This document shows positions 8,550-16,799 of a DNA stretch of 64,000 nt, in pieces. The DNA lies in contig CACKTD010000004.1 in assembly GCA_902603055.1 (NCBI GenBank), forward strand, positions 1-64,000. The letters run 5' to 3'. The position numbers and the translations under genes were made by a program. Position 1 is the stretch's first letter; the number at the start of each line of letters is the position of its first letter. A model generated the notes under the pieces. The model saw nothing but the letters and a program-made list of their open reading frames with translations, ran no database searches and was not told the origin of the DNA. This DNA comes from Coxiellaceae bacterium. GTDB lineage: Bacteria > Pseudomonadota > Gammaproteobacteria > Comchoanobacterales > Comchoanobacteraceae.

Positions 8550-8622
8550 CACGCTAAAATCACTTGAAGAAATTGCTAAAAAAGAGTAACGTAGTACTGT
8601 AATTCAATTAATGAGGTGCTTT

Positions 8623-9255
8623 ATGTCTACGAAAACAAATAATCAAACTAATGAAAGTTTTTTCGCGCCACTGATCTTTTGGGCCAATAACTTATTTTTC
8701 CAAGTATATTACTATTTTTACCCTGAGAGCTTTTGGAATGATTTTAATGACTGTCCGACGACAGATCGTGATAATATATTGAAACACCGTTCTTTCCTTC
8801 AACTAGCTCCTAGTTTTACAAGTCATAATCTTTTTACAGATTTACACGTTGAAGGAATAATTGTTGATACACTAATCTATCTAACAATCCATAATTCTTT
8901 CACACAAGATGGTCAATCGTTTTTTAATTCTCTTGACAAAGATACCAAAGCAAATATTATTAATTCTGTCTATGAAAGCCATAGTAATTTTGAAACGCCC
9001 TTGTGTTTTGAAACATATATGCAGGAAATGGGAATTGAAGAAGAAGAGTATATTTCAGCCAAAAACCCTGCTGGAAATCAAACCTGGGGACAATTATTAT
9101 TATCATTATTGCAGACCAATACTCCAGATAGGTTGAAGTCAATGATATATCCACAAAGTCCAACAAGTGTTACACAAGATGCAGCATTGCAGACCAAAAG
9201 AGGTGGTGAATTTCCATCAACATCATACCTTACACCACCTAGAACTGTAAGATAG
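8623..9255 (+). CDS. Hypothetical protein, possible effector
   Basis: The 202-residue protein starts MSTKTNNQTNES. The frame is open 12 bases further up, but GAGGTG at about 8612-8617 is correctly spaced for the ATG at 8623. It has no clear membrane helix or signal peptide, although residues about 12-35 are aromatic and hydrophobic. The C-terminus ends TPPRTVR, close to the PPRVR end of the previous, otherwise unrelated protein. No family is recognised. It is the last plus-strand gene of the orphan region and converges on proS. Confidence 0.55.
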   Translation: MSTKTNNQTNESFFAPLIFWANNLFFQVYYYFYPESFWNDFNDCPTTDRDNILKHRSFLQLAPSFTSHNLFTDLHVEGIIVDTLIYLTIHNSFTQDGQSFFNSLDKDTKANIINSVYESHSNFETPLCFETYMQEMGIEEEEYISAKNPAGNQTWGQLLLSLLQTNTPDRLKSMIYPQSPTSVTQDAALQTKRGGEFPSTSYLTPPRTVR

Positions 9256-9258
9256 ATA

Positions 9259-10752
9259 TTAGTAGCTCTTAGCAAATATTGCTAATCTTCCTGGTTTTAG
9301 AGTGAAAATACATTTACCATCCAAAGCTAGGCGTTTCGGATTTTCAGAAGGATAACAACGAACTGTTACAGCGAAATCTTTTTGGAGTTGATTCTCTATA
9401 TTTGTATCTTCTGACCAATATGCATATACAAAGCCATTTTGTTTTTGGAAATGTTTTCTAAAATCATCCGCATTATCAATATAGATCGATTGGTTGGTTA
9501 AAAATGATTGAGCTTCTTGTAGATAGTTTGACTGAATCTCATCTAAGATTGAATTAACCTGGTCTATCAGATCAGTTTGACTTAATTTAACTTTATCTTT
9601 ATAGGTTTTATCTCTACGCGCTAAAGACACTACTTGCTCACTCAGTTCCTGACCACCAACCTCGAGACGAACTGGGACCCCTTTCTTAACCCATGACCAG
9701 GCTTTTTCTCCGCCACGCATTTGACGATCATCAATATGTACCTCCAATGGGCGACTGTGATAATGAATGGATGCAAGTTTTGTTTTTATTTCTTCGCAAT
9801 ACTCAATGATTTTTTTACGATCTTCATCTGTACGATAAATTGGTAAAATAACAATTTGTTTAGAAGCAATTCTTGGTGGTAAGCGTAGCCCATCATCATC
9901 ACTGTGTGTCATGATAAGACCCCCAATAAGACGTGTTGAAACACCCCAAGAGGTTGTCCAGCAATAATGATGTTCTTTATCTTCACCAACATATCTAATA
10001 TCAAATGCTTTGGCAAAGTTCTGGCCTAAAAAGTGCGAGGTACCAGCTTGTAACGCTTTACCATCTTGCATTAAGCCCTCAATGCAATAGGTATTAAGAG
10101 CACCAGGAAAACGTTCACTTTCTGGTTTTTCGCCAGCAATTACCGGCATTGCCAATATGTCATGTGCAAACTGTCGATAGATCTCGAGCATTTGTAGTGC
10201 TTCTGCTTCAGCTTCTTGGCTATCAGCATGTGCTGTATGACCCTCTTGCCATAAAAACTCAGTAGTCCTAAGAAATAAACGTGTTCTCATTTCCCAACGA
10301 ACAATATTTGCCCATTGATTGATCAGTAATGGCAGATCTCGGTGTGATTGGATCCATTTAGAAAACATTTCACCGATAATTGTTTCAGAAGTAGGGCGTA
10401 CCACCAATGGTTCTTGTAAAGGGGATGCTGGATGCAATTTTCCTTCATCGTCTGCTTCTAATCGGTGATGCGTTACAACTGCGCACTCTTTTGCAAAACC
10501 ATCTACATGCTGTGCCTCTTTTTCTAAAAAGCTTAAAGGAATGAATAATGGGCAGTAGATGTTTTCATGTCCGGTATCTTTAAATGCTTTATTCAAATGC
10601 TGTTGAATATTCTCCCATAATCCATAACCCCAAGGCTTGATTACCATGCAGCCTCTTACAGGGGATACCTCAGCTAGATCAGCTGCCTTGATAACTTGTT
10701 GATACCATTCTGGGTAGTTTTCTTGTCGTGTTGGTTGTATTGCTGTTTTCAT
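9259..10752 (-). CDS. proS: Prolyl-tRNA synthetase, archaeal/eukaryotic-like type
   Basis: The enzyme charges tRNA-Pro with proline. Class II motifs are clear: RPTSE at 119-123, motif 2 (RWEMRTRLF to EGHTAH) at about 152-175, QAGTSHFLGQNFAKAF at 235-250, and motif 3 around GVSTRLIGGLIMTHSDDDG at 270-288. The anticodon-binding domain begins at about 300. At 497 residues it lacks the editing insertion found between motifs 2 and 3 in the roughly 570-residue bacterial type used by most gammaproteobacteria. It ends in a Tyr, as archaeal/eukaryotic-like enzymes do. It lies directly downstream of argS on the same strand. Confidence 0.95.
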   Translation of the reverse strand: MKTAIQPTRQENYPEWYQQVIKAADLAEVSPVRGCMVIKPWGYGLWENIQQHLNKAFKDTGHENIYCPLFIPLSFLEKEAQHVDGFAKECAVVTHHRLEADDEGKLHPASPLQEPLVVRPTSETIIGEMFSKWIQSHRDLPLLINQWANIVRWEMRTRLFLRTTEFLWQEGHTAHADSQEAEAEALQMLEIYRQFAHDILAMPVIAGEKPESERFPGALNTYCIEGLMQDGKALQAGTSHFLGQNFAKAFDIRYVGEDKEHHYCWTTSWGVSTRLIGGLIMTHSDDDGLRLPPRIASKQIVILPIYRTDEDRKKIIEYCEEIKTKLASIHYHSRPLEVHIDDRQMRGGEKAWSWVKKGVPVRLEVGGQELSEQVVSLARRDKTYKDKVKLSQTDLIDQVNSILDEIQSNYLQEAQSFLTNQSIYIDNADDFRKHFQKQNGFVYAYWSEDTNIENQLQKDFAVTVRCYPSENPKRLALDGKCIFTLKPGRLAIFAKSY

Positions 10753-10764
10753 AGTTTCTCACAG

Positions 10765-12489
10765 TTACATAAAATCGATGGTGTTAATACCTAGTAAATT
10801 TAGACCTTGTTGTAAAACGCTTCCAGTTAAGTTTGCAAGCGCAAGTCGACTATTACAAGTTTTTTCATTGGGTGCATTTAAAATAGAATCAGATTCGTAA
10901 AAACGGTGAAATAGTGTGGCTAGTTGGTATAGGTAATGACATAACCGATGAATTTCCAAATTTTCTGCAATCATTGTGATCTCTTTTGGGAATTGTGCAA
11001 TGTGAAGTGCTAAATCTATTTCGTTATCAGTCATAATATCAATGGAATAACTCTTTATAATTTCAACTTGCCGATTTGATTTTCTGAGAATACTTTGAAT
11101 ACGTACGTATGCATTTTGCAAATACGGAGCAGTATTGCCATCAAGCGATAACATTTTCTCACTATTAAACTGATAGTTTTTAATTTTATCATTACAAAGA
11201 TCTGCATACTTTAAACTACCGATACCTATGGCATTTGCTGTTTCATCTAATTGTGATGTTGACCAATCTGGATGCCTTTCTTTAAGCTGTGCACGTGATT
11301 TTGCTACAGCTTCTTCAATAAGTGGTAGCAAGCGAACCGTCTCTCCAGAACGTGTCTTAAATGGTTTACCATCTTTACCTAAAATAGTTCCAAATAGCGC
11401 ACATTTCATTTGAACATTAAACGAGTGCCATGGCGTTTTGGCAGTTGCAGCAAAAAGCATTTTAAAATGCTGATCCTGTCTTGCATCTACACAATAGATC
11501 ACTTGATCGGCTTTCAATTGTTCAATTCTAAATCTTAGTGCAGCAAGATCTGTGGTTGCATACAAGTAGCCACCATCTGATTTTTGGATGATCATGGGTA
11601 TGGGTTGGTCATCTGGATTCACAAACCCATCTAATGCAATAGTGATGGCACCTTGATCTTCTTTGGCAACACCTTGCTCTAACAGTTCCTTAACGAGTAT
11701 CTCAAGTTGTGGGTTATAAAAACTCTCTGGTCGTATATCAGCTTCACCTAATAATACATTTAACTGTTGATAAACTGATTCGAAGTGCTTTTCGCTATCC
11801 ATGACCAGTTTTTCCCAGATTGCTAATGTTTGAGGGTCTCCTTGCTGCAAGAGTACAACGCGTTGTCGGGCTTGTTTCTTAAAGTCATCACTTTGATCAA
11901 ATAATGCTTTTGCATCCTGATAGATTTGAGTGATGGATGTGCCATTAGGTTGGTGGTGATGAAGGAGGTATTCAATGAGCATGCCAAATTGTGTTCCCCA
12001 GTCACCAACATGGTTTTGCCGGATAACTTGATGACCACAAAACGTAAATATTCTGGCAATAGCATCTCCAATAATGGTGGATCTTAGGTGGCCTACATGC
12101 ATTTCTTTCGCAACATTAGGACTTGAGTAATCTATTACGACAGTCATTTTGGGTTGATTCAACTCAAACCCAAAGCGATTATCTTGTCGGATGGTATTGA
12201 CACATTGACTGAGATAATCACAACTGAAGCGAAAATTGATGAACCCCGGTTTCGTTACACTTACCTCTGAGAACATAGACTGATCTATATGAGTGAGGAT
12301 GGAATTTGCAAATTCTATTGGGTTAACTTGGAGTGATTTGGATAATCTCAAGGCAATATTAGATTGAAAATGTGTGTTAGACAAAGTGGATTTTTGAACT
12401 GCCAGGGCTTGTGTGTCCAAATCCTGGATATTAAGTTTTAAGAGACTGTCTTTCAGGATTGACTTGATTGTTTGTATGAGATCAACCAT
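10765..12489 (-). CDS. argS: Arginyl-tRNA synthetase
   Basis: This class I synthetase charges tRNA-Arg. The N-terminal Arg-S additional domain (about 1-100) is followed by the HVGH signature at 131-134 in SPNVAKEMHVGHLRST. The KMSKS region is represented by GKDGKPFKTRSGETVRL, as is common in ArgS, and a C-terminal DALR anticodon domain ends in the typical ALANLTGSVLQQGLNLLGI. The 574-residue length is normal. It precedes proS by 12 bases and the two are probably co-transcribed. Confidence 0.96.
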   Translation of the reverse strand: MVDLIQTIKSILKDSLLKLNIQDLDTQALAVQKSTLSNTHFQSNIALRLSKSLQVNPIEFANSILTHIDQSMFSEVSVTKPGFINFRFSCDYLSQCVNTIRQDNRFGFELNQPKMTVVIDYSSPNVAKEMHVGHLRSTIIGDAIARIFTFCGHQVIRQNHVGDWGTQFGMLIEYLLHHHQPNGTSITQIYQDAKALFDQSDDFKKQARQRVVLLQQGDPQTLAIWEKLVMDSEKHFESVYQQLNVLLGEADIRPESFYNPQLEILVKELLEQGVAKEDQGAITIALDGFVNPDDQPIPMIIQKSDGGYLYATTDLAALRFRIEQLKADQVIYCVDARQDQHFKMLFAATAKTPWHSFNVQMKCALFGTILGKDGKPFKTRSGETVRLLPLIEEAVAKSRAQLKERHPDWSTSQLDETANAIGIGSLKYADLCNDKIKNYQFNSEKMLSLDGNTAPYLQNAYVRIQSILRKSNRQVEIIKSYSIDIMTDNEIDLALHIAQFPKEITMIAENLEIHRLCHYLYQLATLFHRFYESDSILNAPNEKTCNSRLALANLTGSVLQQGLNLLGINTIDFM

Positions 12490-12650
12490 TTTGTAATGTT
12501 ATCATGCCTGTTCAACGAATGCATCTATATTTCCTCGAAAATTAAGGTATAAAAAACCTGCTAATACACTTTGCAAAATAGAATCGTAAATACGTTTATC
12601 ATTTAAAGAGTAAAATTGATTAAGAGCTAGTTTTATGGGAGACTATTGAG

Positions 12651-13961
12651 ATGAATAATAAATACCTTAACGAATTACGGAATAGTGCACTAACACCAGT
12701 CCCGAGTCTCACTAGCTGCAAGCAGTTGTGGGATCATTATCTTGAATCCCCCGCGGATCATGAAGCTTTGTTTTGGATAGCAATGGGTTTGTCGTTACCA
12801 GGTTTTTCAATAGAGCTTTCAGATGACGGTTATCTCCAAGGTCTTAGCAAGGAATTTCATGAATGGATGAATGATAAAGGAGCACATGTTGTTCTACCTG
12901 TCTTATTAAAGCAAGGGCTTAAATTTAAACACGATTATCAACATTTTATGGACAATATATTGAATAAGGATTTTAAGGATCTTCATAACATGCATTGCTA
13001 TCGTGTGGATCAATCTTCAAAAAAAATAAATTGGCGTTTACCTTCGACTGAAGAGATGCTTTATTACCGAATATGGATGAGTTTTGCAGCGTTTCATGAT
13101 ATTGAGCTGGGGACACTCTGGTGCCAGCTAGTGTTAGCTGAAGTTGGACTATCAAGAAGCTTTGCTCAGTTAATTACAGTAGGGATTTATTGCTTTTTCC
13201 TAGATCCATTTAATGAGTCCTTATTTGAGGAAGTTGCTCATCCAAATAAAACGAATTTATGGGCTATCTTTTTTCATAATTGCAGAACCCTCACGAACTA
13301 TGTTCAAAATGATCCTTATTTCGATTATTTAGTTTGGCGAGTATTGGAGTTGTTTAGTCACCTTTTTGAGTTGATTGCTGTAATGCTTTTCCTGGTATTT
13401 AACCCCATTATTATACTATTGGAGTTTGTCTATGAATTTCTCAATTACTGTTATTTGAATTTCATTATGGCACCTGCTTTAATGTTGCAATTTGGAGTAT
13501 ATAGTTATTCTGAATTAGGGACTTGCCTTTTAGCTATTGCGGAAAATCATAGTGTAGTTGAGGAAAATATTGAAATTATAGAGCTACTTCTTAAAGTTTC
13601 GCACTTTAAGGCGACTGCTTTTGACTCGTTTTGTATCATTCTTAATGATTTATGCTACTGTATTCTCCTTTTACCCTTCATTTTAATAACATCCACAGCT
13701 GCTGCATTGGTAGACGCAATTAAACTACTCATATTCACTGTGGTTGTGCCAATAGATCCAGAGGTGAGCCATAATAAGCTTACTGACCCAGTTGTAATAA
13801 CCAGTCAGAAAACAGATATTAATACTGTGTCCCTAGTTTCAGCGCACGGAAATGGTTTCTCAAGATTTTTTAATGATATTCATCGGTATCGTTACGATTA
13901 TATAAAGCTAGTTGGTCAGATTGATCACCCTCAGTTTCCAGAACCAGAATTTCGGATCTAA
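12651..13961 (+). CDS. Hypothetical protein with internal membrane segments
   Basis: I do not recognise this 436-residue protein. A soluble N-terminal part (1-235) is followed by a long hydrophobic region at about 238-282 and another at about 332-366, separated by a polar loop; the tail is soluble. Hydrophobic helices placed late in a large orphan protein are common in Legionella-type effectors that insert into vacuole membranes, but this is only an analogy. A GGGAGA ribosome site supports the ATG. Its stop overlaps the convergent trkA stop by 4 bases. Confidence 0.6.
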   Translation: MNNKYLNELRNSALTPVPSLTSCKQLWDHYLESPADHEALFWIAMGLSLPGFSIELSDDGYLQGLSKEFHEWMNDKGAHVVLPVLLKQGLKFKHDYQHFMDNILNKDFKDLHNMHCYRVDQSSKKINWRLPSTEEMLYYRIWMSFAAFHDIELGTLWCQLVLAEVGLSRSFAQLITVGIYCFFLDPFNESLFEEVAHPNKTNLWAIFFHNCRTLTNYVQNDPYFDYLVWRVLELFSHLFELIAVMLFLVFNPIIILLEFVYEFLNYCYLNFIMAPALMLQFGVYSYSELGTCLLAIAENHSVVEENIEIIELLLKVSHFKATAFDSFCIILNDLCYCILLLPFILITSTAAALVDAIKLLIFTVVVPIDPEVSHNKLTDPVVITSQKTDINTVSLVSAHGNGFSRFFNDIHRYRYDYIKLVGQIDHPQFPEPEFRI

Positions 13962-15280
13962 TTAAAAAAGGGGTCAATTTGTTTGATGTCATGCATGGAG
14001 GTGACGCCAACAATGAGCTTGTCGCCAGATTCAATGATTAAGTCCAAATCGAAATGAAAGCTTTCATTTCTTAATATACCAATCTTAAATAAAGTGTCTG
14101 GTATGGATTTAAGTGCTTTTTGGAGGTATTTAAATTTATCATCAACACTTATTTTTAAGTAGATTAATTTACCAGTGTCCATACTTTTGATTCGATCAAT
14201 ACGATCGCCTTTATAGATTTCAGAAAGTATGGCATTAATGATTGCAGTTTTGGTGAGTATTGAATAATCAACTAAGCCTTCGATGCATTCACTGTAGGTA
14301 TTTTCTTTGAGAAGACATAGAACGTATCGGCATCCCATTTTTTTGGCCATTAAGCTGCTGAGAATATTTTCAGAATCATCATCAGTTAATGCGCAAAAAA
14401 AGTCAGTTTTATCAATACCCTCATCGATGAGTAATTGTTTATTGGTAATCGGGCTATGTAATACGGTAATGTTCTGAAATTCAGCTGCCGTACGGTGACA
14501 TTGGTGGATGTTTTTATCCAGTGCTTTCACATTATAAGTGTCTGCAATATGACGAATTAAGTTTTTACCATTATGACCTAGTCCCCCTATAAAAACTCGA
14601 GAAAGGGGAGGGCTTTCAACGCCAGATGATTGGATGATTTGACTGAGCTTGGTTCTTGGGCAAGTAATAACTACAATAGAGGGTTGATCAATTACACTTT
14701 TATTGTTGAGGCTTTGCCATGTACCATCTGTTTTGAGCGTGATAATTCTGCCTTCAATTTCAGCTTCAATATCAGATATCGCCTGATTCATCCATGGTGA
14801 GTGCTCGTCAATATAAAGTGAAATCAATGCAGCAGATTCAAAAAAACGGATTTCCTTGGCACCAGGGTAATTAATTAATGATGACATCTGGCTGGTTAAA
14901 TTTGTCTCAGGGGAAATAAATACATCTATTGGTAAATCTTGGTCACCATATAATCTGCGCTGGTTTAGATAGTTGTGATCGCGGATACGTGCAATTTTAA
15001 TGGGCACATTAAATAGGGAGTGTGCAATTTGGCAAGCAACCATATTGGATTCATCGTTATCTAATATGGAAATGAGGATGTCCGTATTATGGCATTCTGC
15101 TTTTTCCAGAATATGAGGGTATGTAGGGTGTCCAATGATTCCTCTCACATCAAGATCACGGTCAATTTGTTTGATTTGATCCACTTTGATGTCAATTACT
15201 GTCACTGCATGGTTGATTTCACTCAGCTCTTTAGCGAGTGCATATACAATGTCATTGCTGCCTAATATCAAAATCTTCAT
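13958..15280 (-). CDS. trkA: Potassium uptake regulatory subunit TrkA
   Basis: TrkA is the cytoplasmic NAD-binding gating subunit of the Trk potassium transporter. The 440-residue protein has two RCK repeats: one from residue 1 (MKILILGSNDIVYALAKEL, with the nucleotide loop altered from the usual GxGxxG) and one from about 226 (VFIGGLGHNGKNLIRHIAD). Each is followed by a C-terminal TrkA_C-type domain. The membrane partner TrkH/TrkG is not in the window. The gene stands alone, tail to tail with the orphan at 12651. Confidence 0.9.
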   Translation of the reverse strand: MKILILGSNDIVYALAKELSEINHAVTVIDIKVDQIKQIDRDLDVRGIIGHPTYPHILEKAECHNTDILISILDNDESNMVACQIAHSLFNVPIKIARIRDHNYLNQRRLYGDQDLPIDVFISPETNLTSQMSSLINYPGAKEIRFFESAALISLYIDEHSPWMNQAISDIEAEIEGRIITLKTDGTWQSLNNKSVIDQPSIVVITCPRTKLSQIIQSSGVESPPLSRVFIGGLGHNGKNLIRHIADTYNVKALDKNIHQCHRTAAEFQNITVLHSPITNKQLLIDEGIDKTDFFCALTDDDSENILSSLMAKKMGCRYVLCLLKENTYSECIEGLVDYSILTKTAIINAILSEIYKGDRIDRIKSMDTGKLIYLKISVDDKFKYLQKALKSIPDTLFKIGILRNESFHFDLDLIIESGDKLIVGVTSMHDIKQIDPFFN

Positions 15281-15335
15281 AAAAAATATATATTTAATAC
15301 GATTTAATTATAGTATGAAATGACTAATTTGGGTT

Positions 15336-15725
15336 TTAAATTCGGCCTTTTTTTACAATTCGAAAAAGTAGGTAAGCTAGTGCTAAAATAAGCACTGGAG
15401 AAACCCAAAGAGCCCAAAATGCAAATCCGGGTTGAGTCGGATTATAATCGATAAAGTTCCCATATCGTTGGTGCAAAAAAGCAAGTATTTGGCTTTTAGA
15501 CTCACCATGTTGCATCTTGTTGTAAATCAAAAGACGAATATCGAGTGCTAATTTGGCATTGGAGTCTAATATGGATTCGTTTTGGCATACCAGGCAGCGA
15601 ATATCCTTTACCATCGAGTAAAACTCAGTTTGGCGAGTTTGGTTATCAAAAGGGTAAAGTTCTCCAGCATAGCTTACGGTTATAAGCAAAAGAAAGTTGA
15701 GTATATAGCGAGTTTGTGTTAGCAT
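15336..15725 (-). CDS. ccmH: Cytochrome c maturation protein CcmH (short form)
   Basis: The protein carries the family signature RCLVCQNESILDSNA at about 43-57, with the CxxC pair that reduces apocytochrome c before haem attachment. An N-terminal signal or membrane segment (about 7-20) and a C-terminal membrane helix (about 103-121) place the Cys domain in the periplasm. At 129 residues it matches the short CycL/NrfF-like form rather than the long fused CcmH of E. coli. The rest of the ccm operon is not adjacent, which is unusual. Confidence 0.9.
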   Translation of the reverse strand: MLTQTRYILNFLLLITVSYAGELYPFDNQTRQTEFYSMVKDIRCLVCQNESILDSNAKLALDIRLLIYNKMQHGESKSQILAFLHQRYGNFIDYNPTQPGFAFWALWVSPVLILALAYLLFRIVKKGRI

Positions 15726-15821
15726 AACGAAATTAATAACTCAAGTGTACCGTTACAGTTGTATGGGTGTCTAGTAAAGATTTACAACTGAGGTCCGCTG
15801 AAGACTAACCCAGGAGAAATG

Positions 15822-16799
15822 ATGGAATTATCAATAGTCGATTTTTTTGAGTCAGGTGCCCACTTTGGACACAAAACTTGTTTTTGGAATCCTAAAATGG
15901 CCCCGTACATCTTTGGTGTACGCCAAGGTATCCATATCATTGATTTGGATCAAACAATCAATCACATGACCAGAGCGCTCGAATTTCTAGGTCAATTAAC
16001 ATTAAATAATGGTCGTATCATTGTTGTAGGTACCAAATGGGTAGCTCAAGACCTGGTGGTTGATTTTGCTGAACGTGTGAATGTTCCATACGTTAATTAC
16101 CGTTGGCCAGGAGGCATGTTAACGAATTTTAAAACCATACGACAGTCCATTAAAAGATTGGTGGATTATGAGGAATTATTAGCCAGTAGTGGTAACGAGC
16201 TTAAAACAAAGAAAGAGCGTTTACAGCTTGAAAAAGAAGTGTTTCGACTCAGTCAGAGTTTTGGTGGTATCAAAAATATGAACACCTTACCAGATGCTGT
16301 GATCGTACTTGATGTTGCTAATGAAAAGAATGCAGTAAAAGAAGCAAATAAACTAGGTATCCCAGTGATTGGTATTGTGGATAGTAATAGCTCACTAGAA
16401 GGCATTGATTATTATATCCCAGGTAATGATGATTCGCATGCAGCCATCAAACTTTATTTGAGCTTATTTGCAGAGGTCATTGAAGAAGCTCGTGCTAGAA
16501 AGCCCAAGGAAGAGGCCAGTGAATCCATTGAAGCAGGTAGCTCATCTGTGAAAGTTGTCCGTAAGCCTAAAGCAAAGACAGCAAAGGAAGCAAAACCTGA
16601 AGAGAAAAAAACAGCAGAGCCAACAAAATCAAAAGCTGAGCCTAAGGCAAAAGCTGAGCCCAAAGCAAAAGCAGAGCCTAAAGTGACTAAATCAGCTACC
16701 AAAGAAACGGCAAAGCCAAAAGCTAAAAAAGAGGTAACAGCTGATAAAGATACTAAAAAGACTACGAGTAAAACTGCAACTAAAAAAGGTGAAAAGTGA
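15822..16799 (+). CDS. rpsB: 30S ribosomal protein S2 with long Lys/Ala/Pro-rich tail
   Basis: S2 is a small-subunit ribosomal protein. Conserved blocks include GAHFGHKTCFWNPKM near the start, FVGTKW-like VVGTKWVAQDLV, NYRWPGGMLTNFKTI, and DAVIVLDVANEKNAVKEANKLGIPVIGIVDSN. Two ATGs are adjacent (15819 and 15822); AGGAG at 15812-15816 is better spaced for the second. The core ends near residue 230 and about 95 extra residues follow, rich in Lys, Ala, Glu and Pro, including three KAEPKA-type repeats. E. coli S2 is about 240 residues, so the tail is a lineage-specific extension. It overlaps tsf by 4 bases. Confidence 0.96.
   Translation: MELSIVDFFESGAHFGHKTCFWNPKMAPYIFGVRQGIHIIDLDQTINHMTRALEFLGQLTLNNGRIIVVGTKWVAQDLVVDFAERVNVPYVNYRWPGGMLTNFKTIRQSIKRLVDYEELLASSGNELKTKKERLQLEKEVFRLSQSFGGIKNMNTLPDAVIVLDVANEKNAVKEANKLGIPVIGIVDSNSSLEGIDYYIPGNDDSHAAIKLYLSLFAEVIEEARARKPKEEASESIEAGSSSVKVVRKPKAKTAKEAKPEEKKTAEPTKSKAEPKAKAEPKAKAEPKVTKSATKETAKPKAKKEVTADKDTKKTTSKTATKKGEK
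16631..16684 (+). repeat. Three 18-bp tandem repeats in the rpsB tail
   Basis: Three imperfect copies of AAAAGCTGAGCCTAAGGC-type sequence at 16631, 16649 and 16667 encode KAEPKA repeats in the C-terminal extension of S2. Confidence 0.85.

Noticed and set aside
8309-8563. Leu/Gly-rich minus-strand frame across the tandem repeat
   Set aside because: It mirrors the 33-bp repeat of the plus-strand gene and has no start signals of its own.
16454-16702. Open frame of 82 codons on the minus strand inside rpsB
   Set aside because: It is the antisense of the repetitive Lys/Ala-rich tail and encodes an Ala/Phe/Ser repeat; no promoter or ribosome site, so a shadow.
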